Numbered from the stretch's first letter, positions 35,975-45,280 are shown. The stretch is DNA of 64,000 bases from an uncultured bacterium (GCA_937920515.1 CALEUG010000005.1:46625-110624); one strand, 5' to 3'. The notes: a model not told the origin generated them from the letters alone. Program-made: numbers and translations.

Positions 35975-36370
35975 CTTCTTCTCCTTTCGCCTCATTAAAA
36001 TGCAATAATTGTGCCAGCTCTAACAGGAGAGGCCGGGAGGCAAAATGTCCCGCAGGACTTTATTCTGTCCTGAAAACAGGACAACAGGTTATGAGCCGGG
36101 ACGATTAATACAATTTTATGCAAACTTAATCCCGGGCCCGGGTAATAATGGATACGGCCTCACAGGAAATACCTGGAAGGAGTTTGCAGTCATTGGCCTG
36201 TAAAGGAAATAATATTTCCTGGCCTGACTTTATTTTATTGGCTGACCAAACCAGAGGTCAGGGATTCAACCGAAGGAATGACCCTGATTCGGCCCTGGAA
36301 GAGACTGCGGGAGATTATTGACCCGAATTACTGGAAAATCAGAAAAGACCTGATGATAAAGACCATTTAC
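35975..36370. other. Intergenic region upstream of the FecR gene
   Basis: No credible gene. It holds short palindromes (CCCGGGCCCGGG near 36136; GGAAATAATATTTCC near 36206) and a repeated hairpin of the type CAGGAC/GTCCTG at 36053-36083. These may be regulatory but no function can be assigned. Confidence 0.35.
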
Positions 36371-36404
36371 AAAATAAAAACGGGCTGCCGTCTCCGGCAG
36401 CCCG
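36371..36404 (-). terminator. Intrinsic terminator after the Spy/CpxP-like gene
   Basis: Minus strand: 10-bp perfect stem CGGGCTGCCG/CGGCAGCCCG, 4-base loop, then TTTTTATTTT. It ends 46 bases after the stop codon of the 36451-36972 gene. Confidence 0.88.
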
Positions 36405-36450
36405 CTTGAAATCTGAACTATGTTTGAACAGAAAACGGTCGGGACGGTTA

Positions 36451-36972
36451 TTACCACCACCAGCTTAAGGGCCGTTTATGGCGCATCAGCATCAAGGCCC
36501 CGGCACCCATCCGGCCCCTCGGGCCCAGCAGTTCCCGTCGCAGCCAGAAGTCCTTTCTGTAATCTTCCAGTTTCTTAAGCTGCTCTGGCGTCAGGATTTT
36601 TTCCCATTCCTTCCTGTTTTTGAACATGGCCTTCATTCGCTCTGCTCTGAGTTTTGACATTTCGTCTATCAGGCTGTTTACTTTCTTCTCGTCAGCCCTC
36701 GGGTCTTCCATCAGCTTCCTGAACTCCTGGCGCAGCCTGGTCATTTTTTCCTGGTGAGCTTTGGCCTCTTCTAAGCGGGCTTTCCGGAATTCTTCCAGCT
36801 TTTTTTCCTGCTCCGGGGTAAGCTGCAGGACATCTTTCAGGAGCTGGTAACCAGTGCCAGCCCCGCCTCCCATCTTCCTCCAGCCGAACATCGGCTGGGC
36901 GTTAAGGCTGGCCGCCAGCAGCGAGCCGGCAAAGATAATCATTAAAAGAACCGGTAACGTCTTTTTTCTCAT
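36451..36972 (-). CDS. Spy/CpxP-like periplasmic protein
   Basis: 173 residues from ATG 36972, placed by AGGAGG seven bases upstream. Signal peptide MRKKTLPVLLMIIFAGSLLA, cleaved after LNAQ. The mature part is highly charged and helical: DVLQLTPEQEKKLEEFRKA, then a long Glu/Lys/Arg helix, and a second ILTPEQLKKLEDYRKDF. The doubled LTPEQ motif (canonical LTxxQ) defines the Spy/CpxP family of periplasmic chaperones and stress sensors. Its tail ends in RPLSWWW. It lies 78 bases after the sugar ABC permease on the same strand and is closed by a strong terminator. Confidence 0.85.
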   Translation of the reverse strand: MRKKTLPVLLMIIFAGSLLAASLNAQPMFGWRKMGGGAGTGYQLLKDVLQLTPEQEKKLEEFRKARLEEAKAHQEKMTRLRQEFRKLMEDPRADEKKVNSLIDEMSKLRAERMKAMFKNRKEWEKILTPEQLKKLEDYRKDFWLRRELLGPRGRMGAGALMLMRHKRPLSWWW

Positions 36973-37050
36973 TTTATGTCCTCCTGTCTGAAATTTTTTT
37001 CTCACGGTTCGTCAATATTAGACAGGCAGGAATGAAAATCCTTGGAAAAG

Positions 37051-38019
37051 TTATTCCTGGCGGTGGCGCAACCGGTCCAGGGTGACCGCGGCAATGATTA
37101 TGACCCCGATGATTATTTCCTGGAAATAGTTGGGCCAGCCCATCATGGTGCAGCCGTTGCGGAGAAAGGCCATGATGAACACCCCGACCAGAGTTCCCAG
37201 GATGCTGCCCTCCCCGCCGCTCAGGCTCCCCCCGCCTATGACCACAGCCGCAATTATGTCCAGCTCCAGGCCCATGGCCACCGTGGGGTCGCCCACAGTC
37301 AGCCGGGAAAATTCCATCACCCCGGCCAGCCCGCAGAGCAGCCCGGAAATGGTATAGACTGCGACCTTAACCCGGTCAGTCCTGACCCCGCACAGCCTGG
37401 CCGTAAGCTCGTTGGCGCCGATGGCAAAAGCCTGACGGCCGAAAATGGTCTTTCTCAGGAGAACCGCCATGACCAGCGAAAACAGTATCATCAACCAGAT
37501 CCCGGGCGAAACCAGCAGCCAGGAAGGCCTTGGAGTCCTGACCATTAATTCATTCAGCCAGCTCAGGGGCGCGTCAATTTTCTGGTTTCTGGCCACCCAC
37601 TTGGCCAGTCCGCGGGCAATGCCCATCATGCCCAGGGTGACGATGAACGGGACCAGCCGGAGCCTGGTGATCAGGAAACCGTTCAGAAAACCAACGGTTC
37701 CTCCGGCCGCCACCCCGACCAGGGCGGCCAGAAGCGGCGGCGCCCCCAGGTTGATAGCGTAAGCCACCAGGACGCAGCTCAGGGCCAGGTTGGAAGCCGC
37801 CGACAGGTCGATCCCGCCGCTGACGATAATCAGGGTCAGGCCCAGGGCGCACAGGGCCACAATAACCGATTGGGTGGCCACGCTCTTGATATTGGAGAGA
37901 TTCAGGAAACGGTCCGAGACCTCGGGCATCAAGGAAAAAATTGTTATGACCAGAATCAGACCGCCAAAAGGCCCGGCCAGTCCGGCAATTTTCTTCAATC
38001 CACTTCCTGCACTTTTCAA
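37051..38019 (-). CDS. Ribose-type sugar ABC transporter, permease
   Basis: 322 residues with about 8-10 hydrophobic helices of the RbsC/XylH branch (SVIVALCALGLTLIIVSGGI; the conserved GGIDLSAASNLALSCV; GTLVGVFIMAFLRNGC). It starts with TTG at 38019, with AGGAGA upstream, and overlaps the ATPase stop by 4 bases (TTGA), a sign of coupled translation. It forms the membrane channel for import of a sugar delivered by the binding protein. Gene order is binding protein, ATPase, permease. No sugar kinase or regulator is adjacent, so the sugar cannot be named. Confidence 0.92.
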   Translation of the reverse strand: MKSAGSGLKKIAGLAGPFGGLILVITIFSLMPEVSDRFLNLSNIKSVATQSVIVALCALGLTLIIVSGGIDLSAASNLALSCVLVAYAINLGAPPLLAALVGVAAGGTVGFLNGFLITRLRLVPFIVTLGMMGIARGLAKWVARNQKIDAPLSWLNELMVRTPRPSWLLVSPGIWLMILFSLVMAVLLRKTIFGRQAFAIGANELTARLCGVRTDRVKVAVYTISGLLCGLAGVMEFSRLTVGDPTVAMGLELDIIAAVVIGGGSLSGGEGSILGTLVGVFIMAFLRNGCTMMGWPNYFQEIIIGVIIIAAVTLDRLRHRQE

Positions 38020-39542
38020 GGTTGTTCTCCTGAGTCTATCGGGGCGCTTCCTCGGCCGGTGATGGCTGCCTTCATCAGCTCGGCCTCAGTCCAGTCCGCG
38101 ACCGGGCGGACCTCCACCAGCTGCCCGCGGTGGAAGACGGCCACCCGGTCGGCCACGCCGAGCAATTCCGGAAGGTAGGAGCTGACGAAGATGACCGCCT
38201 TGTTATCAGCGGCCAGCCGTCCCATCAGCTCATAAATCTGGGCCTTGCTCATGACATCGATTCCCCGGGTGGGTTCATCCAGCAGAAACACCCCGGCTTC
38301 CTGGTGAAGCAACCTGGCCAGGGCCACTTTTTGCTGGTTCCCGCCAGAGAGTGTCCAGACCTTCTGTTCGGGGGAACCGGCCTTGATGTTAACCCTGTCC
38401 ATCCACTCTGATGCGGCCGCCTTCTGTTTCCGGTTGTTCAGGAAACCGGACCGCAGGTAGGGTTGCAGGCGGCTCAGGGTCAGGTTATCGGCCAGGTTCA
38501 TCCTGACGGCCAGCCCCTCCACCTGTCGGTCCTCGCTCAGCAGTCCCAGACCACAGGCGATGCTGACGGCGGTGTGGTAAGGCCGAAACTTCTGCCCGGC
38601 CACCACCACCAGCCCGGCCTCCAGCCTGTCCAGGCCGAACAGCGCTCTTAAAAATTCAGTCCGGCCAGCCCCCACCAGCCCGGCCACTCCCAGAATCTCC
38701 CCGCGACGGAGCTCGAGGTTAACCGGACGGCTCATCCTGGCGCTCTTAATTCCGGAACAGCTCAGGATAACCTCTCCCGGTTGATGCGGCAGCCGCGGGA
38801 AAAGCTCTGAGACCCTGCGGCCGATCATCAGCCGGATGAGCTCTTCCACCGAGGTTTCTTCAATCAGGCCCCCACCGGCCACCTTTCCATCCCGCAGCAC
38901 CGTAAAACGGTCGGCAATCTTTAGGACTTCCTCCAGGAAATGGCTGACGTAGATTATGCCCGCTCCCTCGGCCCGGAGTTTCCGGATAATCTCAAACAGG
39001 CGCCGGGTATCTTCCTGTGACAGGCTGCTGGTCGGCTCATCCATCACCAGAATCCGGACCCGGCTGGCCAGGGCCCGGGCGATTTCCACCACCTGCCGGG
39101 CACCGACTGTTAACTTCCGAACGGGAAGGTCAGGAGAAATTTCGGGATGGCCCAGGAACTGCAGCACCTTTTTAACTCTCTCCAGGTTTTTCTTCCGGTC
39201 GACCAGGCCGAACCGCGATTCTTCCTGGCCGAGCATGATGTTTTCTTCCACCGTCAGGTGCGGGGCCAGGTTGAGTTCCTGGTATATTACGGCTATGCCC
39301 TGGCGCCGCCCGTCCAGCGGCTCTGACGGCCGGTATTCCAGCCCGGAGATAAACATCCGGCCACGGTCGGGCTTATAAGCTCCGCTCAGGATTTTTATCA
39401 GGGTACTCTTGCCGGCTCCGTTCTCTCCGAGGAGGGCCAGGACTTCTCCCGCCCGGAGGTCAAGGTCGACCGAGTCCAGAACCAGGTTGGGTCCAAAGCT
39501 CTTGCTGATTCCAGTTAAACTCAGGAGCGGTTTTTCTGACAT
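38016..39542 (-). CDS. Ribose-type sugar ABC transporter, duplicated ATPase
   Basis: 508 residues with two ABC domains. The first has Walker A LLGENGAGKSTLIKIL, a signature that is replaced by LTVGARQVVEIARALA, and Walker B VRILVMDEPTSSLS. The second has an altered Walker A (GVAGLVGAGRTEFLRALFG) and the signature LSGGNQQKVALARLL with Walker B FLLDEPTRGID. This layout, with a divergent first signature and an unusual second P-loop, is typical of RbsA/MglA-type importers. It powers sugar uptake through the 37051-38019 permease. It starts 52 bases after the binding-protein gene. Confidence 0.93.
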   Translation of the reverse strand: MSEKPLLSLTGISKSFGPNLVLDSVDLDLRAGEVLALLGENGAGKSTLIKILSGAYKPDRGRMFISGLEYRPSEPLDGRRQGIAVIYQELNLAPHLTVEENIMLGQEESRFGLVDRKKNLERVKKVLQFLGHPEISPDLPVRKLTVGARQVVEIARALASRVRILVMDEPTSSLSQEDTRRLFEIIRKLRAEGAGIIYVSHFLEEVLKIADRFTVLRDGKVAGGGLIEETSVEELIRLMIGRRVSELFPRLPHQPGEVILSCSGIKSARMSRPVNLELRRGEILGVAGLVGAGRTEFLRALFGLDRLEAGLVVVAGQKFRPYHTAVSIACGLGLLSEDRQVEGLAVRMNLADNLTLSRLQPYLRSGFLNNRKQKAAASEWMDRVNIKAGSPEQKVWTLSGGNQQKVALARLLHQEAGVFLLDEPTRGIDVMSKAQIYELMGRLAADNKAVIFVSSYLPELLGVADRVAVFHRGQLVEVRPVADWTEAELMKAAITGRGSAPIDSGEQP

Positions 39543-39594
39543 GGCCCTGATTGATTTTCAGCTCTTACTTCCAGCCTCCGACCGGAACCCGTTT

Positions 39595-40605
39595 TCAGCG
39601 GACGTATCTGGCGATATCAGGTTCCAGCAGGTTCCTGATTTCCGGCTGGTTCATGTTTTCCGGAGTGGCCAGACTGACTCCGGTATCGATTCTTTTTTCC
39701 ACCGGCCGTCCCTGGATATGGTCCAGGAGCACCCTGACCGAAAGGTAACCCATCTTCATCGGGTCCTGCAGCACCAGTCCCTGGATTTCGTTCTTCTCCA
39801 GAGCCTGAATTAATTTGATGGAGCTGTCAAAGCCCACCAGCTTAACCCGGCCGGCCAGGCCAAAGTGCTGCAGCGCCCGCAGGGCCCCGAAGGTGCTGGA
39901 CTCGTTGGGCGCGAATATTCCTTCCACCCGGGGATAGCGACTGAGCAGGTTTTCGGTCAGCTGGTAGGCGGATTCGGTGGTGGTGCCGGCAAACTGGTCT
40001 TTGACCAGCAATTCAATCCCGGGGTATTCTCTGGTTATGGTCTCCAGGAAGCCCTGCTCGCGAAAAGTGGTGCTGGCCGAGCCTTCCAGGTAGCGAATCA
40101 GGAAAATCTTTCCCTTTCCTCCGAGCACTTCGGCCAGGCGATGGGCAGCCAGCACTCCGCCCCGGTAGTTATCGGTGGCCACGAAGCTTATGTAATTATC
40201 GCCCTGCAGGTTGGAATCCATAATGACCACCGGGATTCCTTCTCTCATGGCTTCATCCACCGGCCGCATCAGGGCCCGGTCGTCGAGCGGGGCCAGGACA
40301 ATCCCGTCCACCCGACGGCTGATGAAATCTTCAACCACGGTTATCTGCTGGGCCCGGTCGTCTTCCTTCTGCGGTCCCTTCCAGAAAATTTTTACCCCCA
40401 GCTCCTGGCCGGCCTTGACCGCTCCGGCCTGAACCGCCTTCCAGAATTCGTGGGTTGTTCCCTTGGGAATGACCGCAATCCTGTAAGTCCGGGCACCCGG
40501 CGCTGCGGCCTGTTTATCACCGGAACTACAGGCGGACATCGTCCAGATTAAAACCATAACTGTCAGAAAAATGATGGCGGGGAAAAAGTTTAATCTCGGT
40601 TTCAT
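39595..40605 (-). CDS. Ribose-type sugar ABC transporter, substrate-binding lipoprotein
   Basis: 336 residues from the second of two ATGs (GAGG eight bases upstream). A signal sequence ends at a lipobox-like MSAC, so the protein is probably a lipoprotein. The mature part is the periplasmic-binding-protein fold 4: YRIAVIPKGTTHEFWKAVQ, DGIVLAPLDDRALMRPVDEA, IPVVIMDSNLQGDNY, VEGIFAPNESSTFGALRAL, KLVGFDSSIKLIQALEK. The aromatic and acidic residues resemble ribose or allose binders, but the ligand is not decided. First gene of the sugar ABC operon. Confidence 0.92.
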   Translation of the reverse strand: MKPRLNFFPAIIFLTVMVLIWTMSACSSGDKQAAAPGARTYRIAVIPKGTTHEFWKAVQAGAVKAGQELGVKIFWKGPQKEDDRAQQITVVEDFISRRVDGIVLAPLDDRALMRPVDEAMREGIPVVIMDSNLQGDNYISFVATDNYRGGVLAAHRLAEVLGGKGKIFLIRYLEGSASTTFREQGFLETITREYPGIELLVKDQFAGTTTESAYQLTENLLSRYPRVEGIFAPNESSTFGALRALQHFGLAGRVKLVGFDSSIKLIQALEKNEIQGLVLQDPMKMGYLSVRVLLDHIQGRPVEKRIDTGVSLATPENMNQPEIRNLLEPDIARYVR

Positions 40606-40658
40606 GTTCATGGCCTCAGTATAAATCAGGCTTGGAAATTAAGTCAAAAACGGATATT

Positions 40659-40701
40659 AAAAAAACAAAGGAGAACAACTCACGGGAGAGTTGTCCTCCT
40701 T
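40659..40701 (-). terminator. Intrinsic terminator after the 40744 gene
   Basis: Minus strand: 14-base arms AAGGAGGACAACTC and its near-complement (one G-T pair), 6-base loop, then a run of T. It isolates the 65-residue gene from the sugar ABC operon. Confidence 0.85.
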
Positions 40702-40743
40702 CTTGATTACAGAATCGTCAGAAACTCAAACTCAGAAAGCCGG

Positions 40744-40941
40744 TCAGGCTTTCTTGAGAATCGGCATGCCGGTCTTGGCAGTCTCTACCACCGTGTATCC
40801 GGCGGGAACGTCGTCCAGGGCGCCCGGCCTGACTTCTCTGGCAAAATAGTAGATAGTCTGCATCTTGCCGCCCCGCAGCTTCACTTCGCGCGAATGCAGG
40901 TAGTAGGTCACTCCCTTTTTGTTGGTGAAAGCGTATGGCAT
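40744..40941 (-). CDS. Conserved 65-residue protein of unknown function
   Basis: 65 residues with a good ribosome site (GGAGG before ATG 40941) and its own terminator. The sequence is compact and not shadow-like: MPYAFTNKKGVTYYLHSREV, then LRGGKMQTIYYFAREV, then VPAGYTVVETAKTGMPILKK. Tyr and Lys rich, no membrane segment, no cysteines. I recall similar short proteins in unrelated bacterial genomes with no assigned function. It could be a small DNA- or protein-binding domain. It lies 31 bases after the FadL-like gene on the same strand, so it may share that transcript. Confidence 0.7.
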   Translation of the reverse strand: MPYAFTNKKGVTYYLHSREVKLRGGKMQTIYYFAREVRPGALDDVPAGYTVVETAKTGMPILKKA

Positions 40942-40972
40942 GAATTAAACCTCCAAAAAAATTTTTCCAAAA

Positions 40973-42235
40973 CTAAAACCGGTACCCCAGGGTAACACCC
41001 AGAAGCTGGGCGCTGGTCTGGTAAGTTCCGGCGCCGAGTCCCATCGGGTAGATGTTCCTGTTGGGCGAGGTTCTGTCCTGAAACAGTTCGTACATGTAAG
41101 CCACATCGACGCTGAACTTGCCCTTAGTATAACCTAATCCCAGAGTAAATGCCACCCGGCTGGCATCAGGCAGAGCCGGGTCCATGGTCTCCACCGGCTG
41201 CGGGGTCTGGTCATAGATGACGCCGCCCCGCAGAGCCAGGTTGTCCCTGAGCAGGTACTGCAGGGCCGCCCGCAGCAGGATGGAATTCCTGAAATTCTCT
41301 TCCACCACTTCCTGTTCGCTCAGCCCGCCTTCGAAGTCGATGTTGATTTCGTAGCTGTCATAGACTTTCCAGGTGAGGTACTGCCCGGCCACGGACACCA
41401 GGAACTTCGGGCTGATTTGATAGGAAAAGCCCAGGTCGAAGATGTTGGGGTGCTTGAAGGAAGTGGTTACCACCCCTGTTCCCGGAATGTAAGGCTGAAT
41501 CGGAGCGGGCACCCGGGTCTTATCCAGGGAGAAGTCGCCGCTGTAGTCCACGGTAAAATTGCTTCTCCAGTTAAAGCCGGCCGAAAACTTATCCTTCTTG
41601 AACAGCAGGCCGGCGTTGAAAGCGACCGCTTCCCCGGTTGCTTTTTTTAGCGAGGCCGGAACGTCTCCCGTCCAGACCTCAGGGATTTCAATGTGCCGCA
41701 CCAGATTCAGTTTCAGGGTAGAGTGAATGTAAGACACTCCAAAGCCGAGGGAAAGGTTATCGTTGAGCATGACGGCCAGGGTCGGGTTGACAAACAGGGT
41801 CTGCATGGAAGTCTCGGTGCAGATGTATTTCAGCGGATAGTTGACCGGCCAGGACGTTCCCAGCCCGTAGGGTGCAAAGACTCCGATTCCAAAGGCTACC
41901 CGGGAGCCGAAGCGGTGGGTCAGGTAAAAGTGCGGCGGGAAAAAGGTCTGGTCCAGCTGATAAACCTTCTGAAAGGTCGGGTCCGGCCAGCCGGGCAGAA
42001 GCAGCGAACCTGCCGGGAAAATCAATGTTCCACCGGCACTGACCCGCGTCCCGGGCAACCAGGCAATTCCAGCCGGGTTGTAGAAAATGGCGCTCGGGTC
42101 GTTGGCGAGGCTGACAAAAGCCCCGGCCAGGGCCATGGCCGCCGTTCCATGCTCATAGATCAGAAAACCGGAACCGGAAGCAAAAGCACTCAGAACCAGG
42201 ATAAAAACCACCAGCAGGCCAAACTTCTTTTTCAT
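40973..42235 (-). CDS. FadL/OmpP1-type outer-membrane transport protein
   Basis: 420 residues from ATG 42235 (AGGAGGG upstream; the earlier ATG two codons before is too close). After a signal peptide (FGLLVVFILVLSAFASGSG), the mature protein begins FLIYEHGTAAMALAGAFVSL followed by NDPSAIFYNPAGIAWLPGT, the NPA-type motif of FadL hydrophobic-compound channels. The barrel strands and a C-terminal TLGYRF follow. FadL proteins carry long-chain fatty acids or other hydrophobic compounds across the outer membrane. It is the only member seen here; a 65-residue gene lies just downstream. Confidence 0.88.
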   Translation of the reverse strand: MKKKFGLLVVFILVLSAFASGSGFLIYEHGTAAMALAGAFVSLANDPSAIFYNPAGIAWLPGTRVSAGGTLIFPAGSLLLPGWPDPTFQKVYQLDQTFFPPHFYLTHRFGSRVAFGIGVFAPYGLGTSWPVNYPLKYICTETSMQTLFVNPTLAVMLNDNLSLGFGVSYIHSTLKLNLVRHIEIPEVWTGDVPASLKKATGEAVAFNAGLLFKKDKFSAGFNWRSNFTVDYSGDFSLDKTRVPAPIQPYIPGTGVVTTSFKHPNIFDLGFSYQISPKFLVSVAGQYLTWKVYDSYEINIDFEGGLSEQEVVEENFRNSILLRAALQYLLRDNLALRGGVIYDQTPQPVETMDPALPDASRVAFTLGLGYTKGKFSVDVAYMYELFQDRTSPNRNIYPMGLGAGTYQTSAQLLGVTLGYRF

Positions 42236-42339
42236 TTCCATCCCTCCTGTTCCTCAGAGAAATAAGCCCTTCAACTATGCTGGCTTTCTTTTATTAAATT
42301 TATTCGGGGTTGTCAAGTTAGCCAGAAAATTTTCCGGAA

Positions 42340-42636
42340 CTACTGGATGAACCCGACGCCCGGCGGCACCTCGGCCGGAACAATCGGCCCGAACATTTCT
42401 TCATACCTCTTTATGTTTCCTTCCAGGGCCTCGGCAAAGCGTTTGGCGTGGGCCGGGCTCAGAATGATGCGGGAGACCAGCTTGCCCATCGGCCCATCCG
42501 GGAAGATGAAAGCAAAATCGAAGATGAACTCTTCCCGGCTGTGCCTGATGGCCGCCAGGTTGGAGTACTGGCCAACGGCGATGTGCTCATCGACCTTGAT
42601 ATCGATCTTCTTTTCCTGTAAGTCGTCTTTGTTCAT
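42340..42636 (-). CDS. DUF3467 protein
   Basis: 98 residues. The signature is clear: GQYSNLAAIRHSREEFIFDF, then RIILSPAHAKRFAEALEGN and RYEEMFG. The family is widespread as a short stand-alone protein of unknown role, cytosolic, without catalytic residues. AAAAGGAGATAGCAA precedes ATG 42636. It lies on the same strand as the FadL-like gene, about 104 bases upstream of it, so it may be the promoter-proximal gene of that group. Confidence 0.85.
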   Translation of the reverse strand: MNKDDLQEKKIDIKVDEHIAVGQYSNLAAIRHSREEFIFDFAFIFPDGPMGKLVSRIILSPAHAKRFAEALEGNIKRYEEMFGPIVPAEVPPGVGFIQ

Positions 42637-43779
42637 TTGCTATCTCCTTTTAATATAAATTAATCTTCTTTTTTTATCTTTCTTCTATCCTCACCGAAGC
42701 CGCTGCACCCGGACCCGGTGGATGGCGGACGACTGGCCGGACGGGTTTGGCCGCGCCTCGTGTCCCGGCGCGCAGAAGCTGACCTGCTCACTTCCTTTAA
42801 GACTATTAAGAATAAAACTTACCGGTAAAACTAAAACCTGTCGGACAGCTGAATTCTATAACCGTCAGCCAGCGCTGGCAACCTTATTTTTTTGTTTTAA
42901 GGCCAACATATGAATATTTTTTCATATATCGCCGTCCCGCCATCCCGGCGGCCCATTACAGCTAATGGTTTTACAGGAGCCGCGGTCTTCAAATGTGATC
43001 AGCCAGAAGAACTCTGGCAGCTCTTTTGACTCCAGACTTTTAGCCACCAGGGGATGAAGTCCAGCCGGGGCCAAAAAATAGATAACGTTAACGCAGGCAA
43101 AAAAAAATTTTTTGTAAACTGCTGATACTCATAGAAATAAAATTATAAAAAATGCTTGATTTTACATTCTAACGGAATATAATAATAGTGGCTTTCCTGG
43201 GCGGGCTGGGGAAAGCCCCCACCTTTTTGGTTCCCATCATCAACCCCCCTTTTGCTGACAACAGCCCGCATCTCTTTCCGGTTTTAAGTTTCTATTCACT
43301 TTTCTATTTTCTACTGATTTCTATTAACCGACCATTAAGCCAGGCTTCCCGCTCGGGCCAGGCGATTGATAACAGTCCTGCCCCATCAGGACAATAAGCC
43401 AGAAAAGTTTTTTTGAATTCCCGATCAACGGCAGCGGACGGATTTTTTGGGATTATCTCCAGGCTGTATTTTTTCTCCGGCTTTGGCACCCGCAGTCAGG
43501 AATAAAAAAATATATATTTTGCAGTCCGGGCCTGAAGGCCAGATTCCTCCCACCGCGACCGCTGTAATGGCAGGCGACCTGCTTGCGCCTCGACCACGAA
43601 CAGCTTGCGTTGAGTATTATTTTCCCGCCCGGCTATATTATTCGAAATCCTGTCTCCAGCCTCTAAGCCATTCAACCGGGTCGCTGCTTCGGTAACCGCC
43701 GAGTGGTACCAGAAACCGGGAAAGTTTTCTTGCCGGTTGAATATGTAAGCCGGGGGCTGATTACGCCTTCCGCCATCAC
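42637..43779. other. Long gene-poor region, 1.1 kb
   Basis: Open frames here (42722-42913, 43188-43397, 43447-43695 plus; 43304-43489, 43496-43789 minus) lack ribosome sites and protein-like composition, so I do not call genes. The one notable element is the promoter-like block at 43156-43183. Runs of A/T around 43085-43180 and 43505-43518 contrast with the GC-rich neighbours. Confidence 0.45.
43156..43183 (+). promoter_or_regulatory. Strong orphan promoter with downstream hairpin, possible small RNA
   Basis: TTGATT at 43156-43161 and a perfect TATAAT at 43178-43183 (16-bp spacer). The predicted start near 43190 begins a hairpin, GGCTTTCC (43191-43198) with GGAAAGCC, and an alternative stem GGGG-AAAG-CCCC, followed by CCACCTTTTT. 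There is no convincing protein downstream, so a small RNA or attenuator-like transcript is possible. Confidence 0.4.
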
Positions 43780-45261
43780 TCAGCGGCAATAATATTCTAT
43801 CATCTGGCGCACGGCCTCCTGGCAGACCGGGCAGAAGGGTTTCTTGCCCTTGGTGAACATAATGCAGTCGACGGCCGGGCGGTATAGCCCGGTAGAAGAA
43901 TATCCGGCCCCTTCGTAAGCTCCCACCTTCCCGGCGTACTTGCTCCTGGCCAGGAATTCATCGACCTTCCGGGCCTGCTCGGCCGACAGCCGTTCGCTCT
44001 CCTCCTCCAGCCGGGCGATTTCTTCTTTCGGGGCCCCTTCCCTTTTCATCCTGGCAATCTTCTCGTTCATTTCTGCCCTGATTTTCTGGTAGGCCGTGTC
44101 CATCCGGTCAAAATCTTCTTTTTCCCAGGGGGTGGGGATCTCCACCCCGGGCGTAACCAGGTTTTTCCATTTCAGCCGGGCCGGGTCCAGCAGGGCGGTG
44201 ATGTTGGGTTCAACCGGTTCCACCCCGCGCGGGTAAAACTCGTTGTAGGCCACCTGAGAGGTGTAATATTCGTCGGCCAGGCCGGTAAAAGAATGCCCGA
44301 ACTCGTGCAGCATCAGGTACTCGTACCACTGGTTATCGGTGGTAAAGGTGCAGTAGAGGTTGTAGATGCCACCTCCGCCGTAGCGGTTGTGGTTGACCAT
44401 GATCAGCAGGGCATCGTAGGGCGCAGCCGCGGCAATGTCGCGAACCCTGCGGTTATCTTCGGTAAGAAGGTAACGCTCGGAGCCGAAAGAATCGAAAGTA
44501 CAGCTGAGGGCCGTCTGCCTGTACTGGCCGTGGGAAGGTTCGTCGCAGCCGCTTTCGGCCGAAGGCTTGAAGACCCCATAAATATTGAACTTATTCTTCT
44601 GGCTTTTATAAGGCTCCAGGCTGAAAAAGACGTTGACAAACCGGTCCAGGTCTTTCCTGAACTTGGTTTCTTCCTCCGCGGTATAACCTTCTGCCAGGAA
44701 AACCACGTCCACCTTTGCCTGCGGCGGACCGTTTTTCACCAGCTCAAAGACCTTAATTCCAGTCTCGATTTTCTCCCTGACGATGTAAATTGAGGCCGGG
44801 TCTATTTCTTCAGAAAAAATCCTGTGAAAATTGTTTTCCCGGTCCCGGGCTTCAAGCGTGAAGACAATCCTGTTCCTGGGATAAGGGATGAGCACCGATT
44901 CGTGGAAAGTTCGCTTGATGCCCTTCAGGGCTTCGTCGGTTGTTTTGTATTCCCCGAACAGGCTGTCAAAACCCCGGGCATACAGCAGCTGGCCGGAAGC
45001 CGCATCGTAAATTCGGACAGCGTACCTGCCCCTCATAAACGGGTCAACCAGGTTTTTAACCGGCCCGGCCCAGCCTCCCTGCCGGTAGACCCGGTCCAGG
45101 GTGACGATTTCTTCCCGGTGGTCCCCGGCGTGATAATAATCAATCCTCATGGTGGCGTCCAGGAAATAGCGCTCAAAGACGGGTTTATCCTGGGCCCCAA
45201 CCGAATAAATTATGACGGCGACAGCAATCATTCCCGGCAACAGAACCAGGTATTTCTTCAT
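43780..45261 (-). CDS. Peptidase M64 family metalloprotease
   Basis: 493 residues with signal peptide (YLVLLPGMIAVAVIIYSVGA). The catalytic zinc motif is HEFGHSFTGLADEYY (about residues 315-330), the HExxHxxxxxD form typical of M64 (IgA-peptidase type). Upstream parts (VDVVFLAEGYTAEEETKF; DLDRFVNVFFSLEPYKSQ) are the usual M64 entry region. The tail has a C-x-x-C pair (FCPVCQEAVRQ). It is exported and probably cleaves proteins or glycoproteins outside the cell. It follows the agmatinase-like gene by 19 bases, so it may share a transcript. AGGAGGG is 5 bases before ATG. Confidence 0.88.
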   Translation of the reverse strand: MKKYLVLLPGMIAVAVIIYSVGAQDKPVFERYFLDATMRIDYYHAGDHREEIVTLDRVYRQGGWAGPVKNLVDPFMRGRYAVRIYDAASGQLLYARGFDSLFGEYKTTDEALKGIKRTFHESVLIPYPRNRIVFTLEARDRENNFHRIFSEEIDPASIYIVREKIETGIKVFELVKNGPPQAKVDVVFLAEGYTAEEETKFRKDLDRFVNVFFSLEPYKSQKNKFNIYGVFKPSAESGCDEPSHGQYRQTALSCTFDSFGSERYLLTEDNRRVRDIAAAAPYDALLIMVNHNRYGGGGIYNLYCTFTTDNQWYEYLMLHEFGHSFTGLADEYYTSQVAYNEFYPRGVEPVEPNITALLDPARLKWKNLVTPGVEIPTPWEKEDFDRMDTAYQKIRAEMNEKIARMKREGAPKEEIARLEEESERLSAEQARKVDEFLARSKYAGKVGAYEGAGYSSTGLYRPAVDCIMFTKGKKPFCPVCQEAVRQMIEYYCR

Positions 45262-45280
45262 GGCTGCCCTCCTTTTTCAA

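Noticed and set aside
37042..40551. Plus-strand frames opposite the sugar ABC operon
   Set aside because: All three ABC genes are recognised on the minus strand. The opposite frames show no family.
42340..42658. 103-codon plus-strand frame opposite DUF3467
   Set aside because: The minus strand carries the DUF3467 signature and a good ribosome site.
43188..43789. Four short open frames in the gene-poor region
   Set aside because: No ribosome sites, overlapping in both strands, and biased composition.
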